Source of the DNA: Lachnospiraceae bacterium
GTDB taxonomy: Bacteria > Bacillota > Clostridia > Lachnospirales > Lachnospiraceae
Assembly: GCA_900752065.1 (NCBI GenBank)
Contig: CAADTT010000060.1
Location: forward strand, 1 to 24,502
Direction: 5' to 3'
DNA: 24,502 nt
In this document: positions 21,401-24,502 of the stretch, in pieces
Layout: every line of letters starts with the position of its first letter
Position numbering within the stretch: the first letter of the stretch is position 1
Made by a program: the position numbers and the translations under genes
Notes under the pieces: generated by a model
The model's input: only the letters and a program-made list of their open reading frames with translations
The model's database searches: none
What the model was told of the DNA's origin: nothing

Positions 21401-24304
21401 ATAGTTTTCCACAGTTTCCGTTCCGGTATCTACCCGGATGGAGGCTTTTTTGCCCTCATCAGTGATCGTCCAGACAGAAGCAGAGTAGGTTTCACCGGGA
21501 GTCAGCCCTGTGATAGTCTGGGAAACTTCGCCTGCCTGTGTTCCTCTGATATACAGATGACTGTTTCCAAGGGAATTATTTTCAATGACGATATGGCTGG
21601 CGCTTTCATCCTTTTTCCAGTAGCCAAAGCCGTGGGAATCAAAGCCCATATCCCTGACCGGGGAGCCGGTAGACCAGTCCATCGTTTCTGCATGCAAAGC
21701 TGTATTTTCCGCATCGCCTTTGCAGAGGACGTAGCCGGTTCCTGCTTCTGCCTGAATGGTGATCTTTCCGGCGGATACCGTCAGGGTGTCGGCCAGGTTT
21801 CTGCCTTCGTCAGAAAGACGGTAGACTTTCACGCTTGTCACATCTTTCCAGGAATCCGGCAGTTCCCAGGTGGATGCCCCGCCGTCAGGATTATAGTGGT
21901 AGATTTTTTCTTCTGTTTTCGGGTCCCAGGGGATAAACATTTTGTTTCCCTCGGCAATCTTTTTTCCATTTTTGGTAATGATATTTACACCGTTTGTCAT
22001 TTCTGTGATGACTTCCCCGTTTTCCCCAAGCACTGCGCGGTTATCCGTTTCATACTGCATGACAGGGAAGTTTGCCAGATATTTATTTGGAAGGATCTTT
22101 GTATAAAACGCAGTCAGGGCGGTGTTCAGATTTTTTGCGCCCTGCCATCCGTCAATACCGATCTGTTCATTGGCGCGGCTGTCAGCGCCCCGGAACAGAG
22201 GGTGGTTCGTAAAGATGTCTGCCTGGTTATTGTTTACAAACCGTACAAGGTTCCCCGCGCCGCCGAATGCGGAGCCGATATGATGGGCGAAGACACTGTA
22301 GGATACCATTTCATCTACATACTCTGTGCCCAGAGCCATGCCGCGGCCGCTGATATTTCTGACCAGCTTATACATCGGCCAGCGGGTGCCGAAAAACACA
22401 TCGACATAGACAGTATCCAGCATATGGGAGGTATCGGTGTCAAAGAGCCGGGAGAGTCTGCCGTCCAGACCATTTGCAGAGGTATCAAGGCAATCATTTT
22501 CCCGGATGATGCCCATAGAAGTATCATACCAGGACCAGGCGCTTAATCCGGATGCCAGCTTCGCATATTGGGGCGCCTCCGGATAGACGTCTGTGTGGTT
22601 GATGTGGACGCCGACTTTGGCATTGTACTGTTCGGATTCCTCAAGCAGTGTGACGAGGTCCGAAAGTCCGCCGGCCCGCCTGTTATAGTTGGCGAAGTCA
22701 GGATGAGAAGCATCGTGGCCCTCTGACTGGTAGCCTTTGATGATGATGTTCTGTCCGAAGCCATCTGTGGCAAGATGGATCTTCTTTATGTTGTCGAGGA
22801 TACGAAGGAAGGGATACTGTGCCTCAGAACCTACGTTCATAGCGATCATGTTCCAGGAGGAGACTGCGATATCTGCGCCTGTTTTCCTTTTCATACACAG
22901 GTCGCGAAGCGCCACAGCTCCGTCCTGATAATCGATTTTTCCATCGTTGTTACGATCGCCTACTACGGCTGCTTTTACCCAGGGCTCTTCAATCTCAATT
23001 TCGCCGTCTACGCCCCGGTAAGTGAATTCGTTCAGCCACAGTCCGGTGGAAGTGTAAGCACCGCAGTCTGTGGTCTGGTATGCGATCTCTTTTCTGTTTT
23101 TGTATGATTCACCGCTTATGGCGGCGGCAGCGCTGTCACAGCTTAAAACAGCCAGAGAGGTTGCAGAAAACCCTTTTTCTGCACTTCTGGAGGTCAGGTC
23201 ATATACGGTTTCGTTCTTGTAATTATTTACGCGCAGCTTCGCGTTCGGCGCTGTGCTCGGGAGAGATACCATACATTGTTCCGGAAAATTGATGGTATAA
23301 ATCTTATCCTGTGCATCGTCGATATGTAAGAGCTTCATTTCCAGGACGTTTCCGTTTACTGTGTAGGAGATGTCAAAGGCATAGGAAATTTCTCCGGCGC
23401 TGACTGCCATATGATAGGTAACGGAATCATCGTCTGCCTGTGCGGTGACTGCCGGGTTATCATAAACGGTATTGTTGATCTCAACCCGGTGTATGGGCTT
23501 TGTCTGACCGGAAACGGAAGCGCCGCCTGCCAGAGCATAGGAGATCACGCGGGGGAAACTCTGATCCATGGAAACGGTCATTTCTGATGAAGAAATAGAA
23601 AAAGAACCCTGTGACTCTGTGCTCTCTGCCGGATTTCCCACAGAACGCTGAGTGAATCCATAGACATCCATCCCGCTGGACTGGGTGGTGCGGAAGCCGA
23701 TTTTTCCGGCATTTTCTGTCATGCCGTTTACAACGCCGGAATAGATCAGTTCATGGTCAAGAAAGACTGTGACCACATCATCTACAACCCGGACCTTCGC
23801 CTGATAAGGCGTTTCCCTTCCGTCCAGGACAAATCCGGCATCTTCGATATCGGCAAGTTTTCCGCTCTGGCTGTACACGGCCCAGGAGGTATAATGCTGG
23901 TTGTGCTGGCTGGAAGGACCGACATAGAGGTATTCCTCTTCACTGACATACCGGAGGATCACGCCGTAATTGCAGCTCACGTTTTTAGGGTTGAAGGCAA
24001 ATTCTACCTCCGTGTTTTTTGCGGCTACAGAATCCTGGTCAATAAAAATGCCGTCTCCTGTCATAGAGGCCGAGCCGTTTCCGGCTTTCAGGATGCCGCC
24101 GGATGAGATTTTTTCAAGGTTTCCCAACCCGTTGGCAAAATCTCTGTGATAAGAAAAATCGTTGGCTTCCCTGCCTGTCAGCTCTGCAGATTCCGTGATC
24201 CCCTGAGAAGCGGAAACGGGGGGAAGCGCAGGAAATGCAGACCATGCCAGTGCGGCTGACATGACGGCTGCCAGAAGTCTGCGGGGGATTCGTTTTGAAA
24301 ACAT
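18500..24304 (-). CDS. Secreted multidomain endo-alpha-N-acetylgalactosaminidase, GH101 family
   Basis: The preprotein has 1934 residues. A signal peptide ends at about Ala32 (VSA). A lectin-like beta-sandwich (about 50-220) precedes the GH101 region (about 235-860). Characteristic blocks are WNMIAMNVGSEAQYPFL (484-500), LATDGFGQ (511-518) and the KGYQSEGHDASHPD run (523-536). By family analogy Asp635 (VYVDV) is the nucleophile and Glu661 (LGTEY) the acid/base. Residues 450-461 (DRNNDGKIDYQD) look like a calcium loop. Two galactose-binding-like modules (about 870-1190), FIVAR-like helical repeats (about 1191-1465), an F5/8C/CBM32-like domain (about 1466-1615), two more helical repeats, an Ig-like repeat (about 1775-1838) and a Lys-rich Fn3-like end follow. 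GH101 enzymes release Gal-beta-1,3-GalNAc from mucin O-glycans. No LPXTG motif is present. ATG at 24304 has AAAGGAG upstream and starts the signal peptide; the frame extends to 24436 without support. Confidence 0.95.
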   Translation of the reverse strand: MFSKRIPRRLLAAVMSAALAWSAFPALPPVSASQGITESAELTGREANDFSYHRDFANGLGNLEKISSGGILKAGNGSASMTGDGIFIDQDSVAAKNTEVEFAFNPKNVSCNYGVILRYVSEEEYLYVGPSSQHNQHYTSWAVYSQSGKLADIEDAGFVLDGRETPYQAKVRVVDDVVTVFLDHELIYSGVVNGMTENAGKIGFRTTQSSGMDVYGFTQRSVGNPAESTESQGSFSISSSEMTVSMDQSFPRVISYALAGGASVSGQTKPIHRVEINNTVYDNPAVTAQADDDSVTYHMAVSAGEISYAFDISYTVNGNVLEMKLLHIDDAQDKIYTINFPEQCMVSLPSTAPNAKLRVNNYKNETVYDLTSRSAEKGFSATSLAVLSCDSAAAAISGESYKNRKEIAYQTTDCGAYTSTGLWLNEFTYRGVDGEIEIEEPWVKAAVVGDRNNDGKIDYQDGAVALRDLCMKRKTGADIAVSSWNMIAMNVGSEAQYPFLRILDNIKKIHLATDGFGQNIIIKGYQSEGHDASHPDFANYNRRAGGLSDLVTLLEESEQYNAKVGVHINHTDVYPEAPQYAKLASGLSAWSWYDTSMGIIRENDCLDTSANGLDGRLSRLFDTDTSHMLDTVYVDVFFGTRWPMYKLVRNISGRGMALGTEYVDEMVSYSVFAHHIGSAFGGAGNLVRFVNNNQADIFTNHPLFRGADSRANEQIGIDGWQGAKNLNTALTAFYTKILPNKYLANFPVMQYETDNRAVLGENGEVITEMTNGVNIITKNGKKIAEGNKMFIPWDPKTEEKIYHYNPDGGASTWELPDSWKDVTSVKVYRLSDEGRNLADTLTVSAGKITIQAEAGTGYVLCKGDAENTALHAETMDWSTGSPVRDMGFDSHGFGYWKKDESASHIVIENNSLGNSHLYIRGTQAGEVSQTITGLTPGETYSASVWTITDEGKKASIRVDTGTETVENYMTRSNVLYGYHHNDKYQTYAQRMSVRFTAGSDTAVLTLAAEAGNSANSSTDFDDVRVMACGITDPGSHTYYEDFENVDQGLGIFVSTESDQSHLSQKNPLNPEYTPDVISGTYSLKVRAGDYMRTLPSTMCFLPNTEYTVSLEYKSAAAEAFTLGVKPDRARESGDTKNAVLAEAVPTLGNMTKGTLELTFTTGDYDDYYMDITQKNAAEYVIDNVAVDAAVPMTAESLQKLLASADSMTEKDYTPASWNILTEAIRNARNLLNTQITPSTEDITSVYTTLETAIKNAERYADREERTALQTMTNELKKLRSSDYIMGIGWMNLQILLKEADTLAQNSAATSPQISRMMQSLETAKSGLTPAVDRSRIHAAIAKAEAVNRSAITDGMELQSFLGAMEDAIKINQTAGVTKEEIANAAAKLESAYQTLTIKDSSLNGMITAALEKSEVDAAYFPADALSEIQEARTALESLWGGSGIFAHAFYDIMESLDAALSRKQDTPVLSDSLALESGSFTITCDNENPLSGSEGPASLAFDGDANTIWHSNYTPVTPLPATIEIDLGAEYPVNQFSYQCRPTGSNGKVTDYSLSYLEAASGSWLPILEGGSFVNDTSVEKVSFAPVTTRKIRFVVNQGEGGFGSAAELAVYRKTADKNGLQIQLDAFRRLDSSQYTPASLAALESLIRQAQVLLEDTDASQESVDALLKQIQAAADGLSLLPSQTDLQVLKAVIRDAEAEDPAAYKNPEAFLSALADAKKALAAPTDQQAVQNASFSLYQAHHALIEAGKKPVSEPAPGPAASQSLSAAAIAPIASQTYTGKPLTPQVSVTLGGTALRNGTDYTLSYQANTNPGKALVTITGKGHYTGTRTASFHIVPKKAVLKKAVKYRTKAIKLTWKRDKKADGYQICCSTNKKFKKGVRKILVKKNKTVTKIVKKLKSRTVYYVRIRSYKTIDGKKVYGSFGKAKKVKTR

Positions 24305-24347
24305 ATATGCTCCTTTCTCTGCTGTTTTTGCAGTTACGTTTTTTATG

Positions 24348-24376
24348 ATTCTCTCACGCTTAAAGGAATCTTTCAA
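24348..24376 (-). promoter_or_regulatory. Candidate promoter of the GH101 gene
   Basis: On the minus strand TTGAAA (24371-24376) and GAGAAT (24348-24353) are separated by 17 bases, giving a leader of about 37 bases. The -10 box matches consensus at only 4 of 6 positions, consistent with a weak or activator-dependent promoter. Confidence 0.35.
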
Positions 24377-24419
24377 GAGAAAGAAAAGGGTTATAAAGAA
24401 AAAAACAGTTTTGAAAGGT

Positions 24420-24449
24420 AAAAAAAAATCGCACAAAATGTGCTGATTT
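24420..24449 (-). terminator. Terminator-like hairpin upstream of the GH101 gene
   Basis: Read on the minus strand, AAATC plus GCACA pair with TGTGC plus GATTT across a TTT loop, with one bulged base, and nine consecutive T in total (complement of 24420-24428) end the structure. It probably terminates a minus-strand gene beyond the right edge. The remaining 53 bases to the window end contain AT-rich sequence (TATAAG near 24479) but no gene I can support. Confidence 0.6.
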
Positions 24450-24502
24450 CATGTGGATTCCTAAAAGATGGTGTAAAATATAAGAAAAACTTTTTCGCAG
24501 AG

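Noticed and set aside
20498..22546. Open frame of 682 codons on the plus strand, antisense to the GH101 gene
   Set aside because: The long frame results from the codon pattern of the GH101 gene on the other strand. The translation is rich in Cys, Phe, His and Arg with no recognisable domains, has no convincing ribosome binding site, and the GH101 frame is clearly the real one.
24305..24436. 44-codon extension of the GH101 frame
   Set aside because: The extension begins inside a terminator-like hairpin, has no ribosome binding site, and would bury the signal peptide. ATG at 24304 has a good AAAGGAG site.

Overview
The window reads as a chromosomal segment of a gut Lachnospiraceae-type bacterium (Clostridia, low to moderate GC). 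The grounds are a SCIFF peptide with its radical-SAM maturase, a fused SecDF, strong Shine-Dalgarno sites of the AGGAGG type, sigma-A-like promoters with 17-base spacers, and a very large secreted GH101 mucin O-glycan hydrolase ending in Ig-like and Fn3-like modules. Genus assignment is inference. I see no tRNA, rRNA, CRISPR, phage or insertion-sequence gene.

Left part (1-7600). A GC-rich block of inverted repeats (1-135) precedes a promoter and a divergent EF-G paralogue (260-2350, +). This gene converges on a trigger-factor-like lipoprotein (2473-3636, -), and the two share a perfect 64-bp palindromic bidirectional terminator. Divergent from the lipoprotein is an operon scfA-scfB-secDF: a 47-residue six-cysteine precursor peptide (3809-3952), the radical SAM/SPASM thioether maturase (GTG start, 4016), and fused SecDF starting 3 bases after scfB. 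A hairpin between scfA and scfB could set a high peptide-to-enzyme ratio. An intrinsic terminator closes the operon, and a candidate recJ promoter overlaps that terminator.

Middle part (7600-16600). recJ (GTG start, 7642) is followed by an unrecognised membrane-anchored protein (9388-10986) whose 3' end overlaps by 14 bases a convergent gene for a TIGR01906-type membrane protein (10973-11638, -). Upstream of that lies a small 64-codon gene with its own promoter and a long hairpin downstream. A 407-base gene-poor stretch (11960-12366) holds that promoter, a decayed reading frame ending at a terminator-like hairpin, and the leuS promoter. leuS (12367-14796) shows no T-box leader. After a terminator comes a glucose-superfamily PTS EIICB transporter (14982-16592), which lacks a IIA domain.

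Right part (16600-24502), all on the minus strand. rqcH/NFACT (16678-18423, ribosome quality control) is preceded by the 1934-residue GH101 endo-alpha-N-acetylgalactosaminidase (18500-24304). The enzyme has a signal peptide, a lectin-like N-terminal module, the catalytic core, carbohydrate-binding modules, FIVAR-like helical repeats, and a highly basic C-terminal Fn3-like module without an LPXTG anchor.

The strongest candidates for unusual biology are the SCIFF system (an established family of unknown physiological role, easily missed because scfA is so short), the EF-G paralogue with altered GTPase motifs, the lipoprotein foldase with a polyacidic tail, and the modular GH101. I found no convincing completely new multi-gene system.
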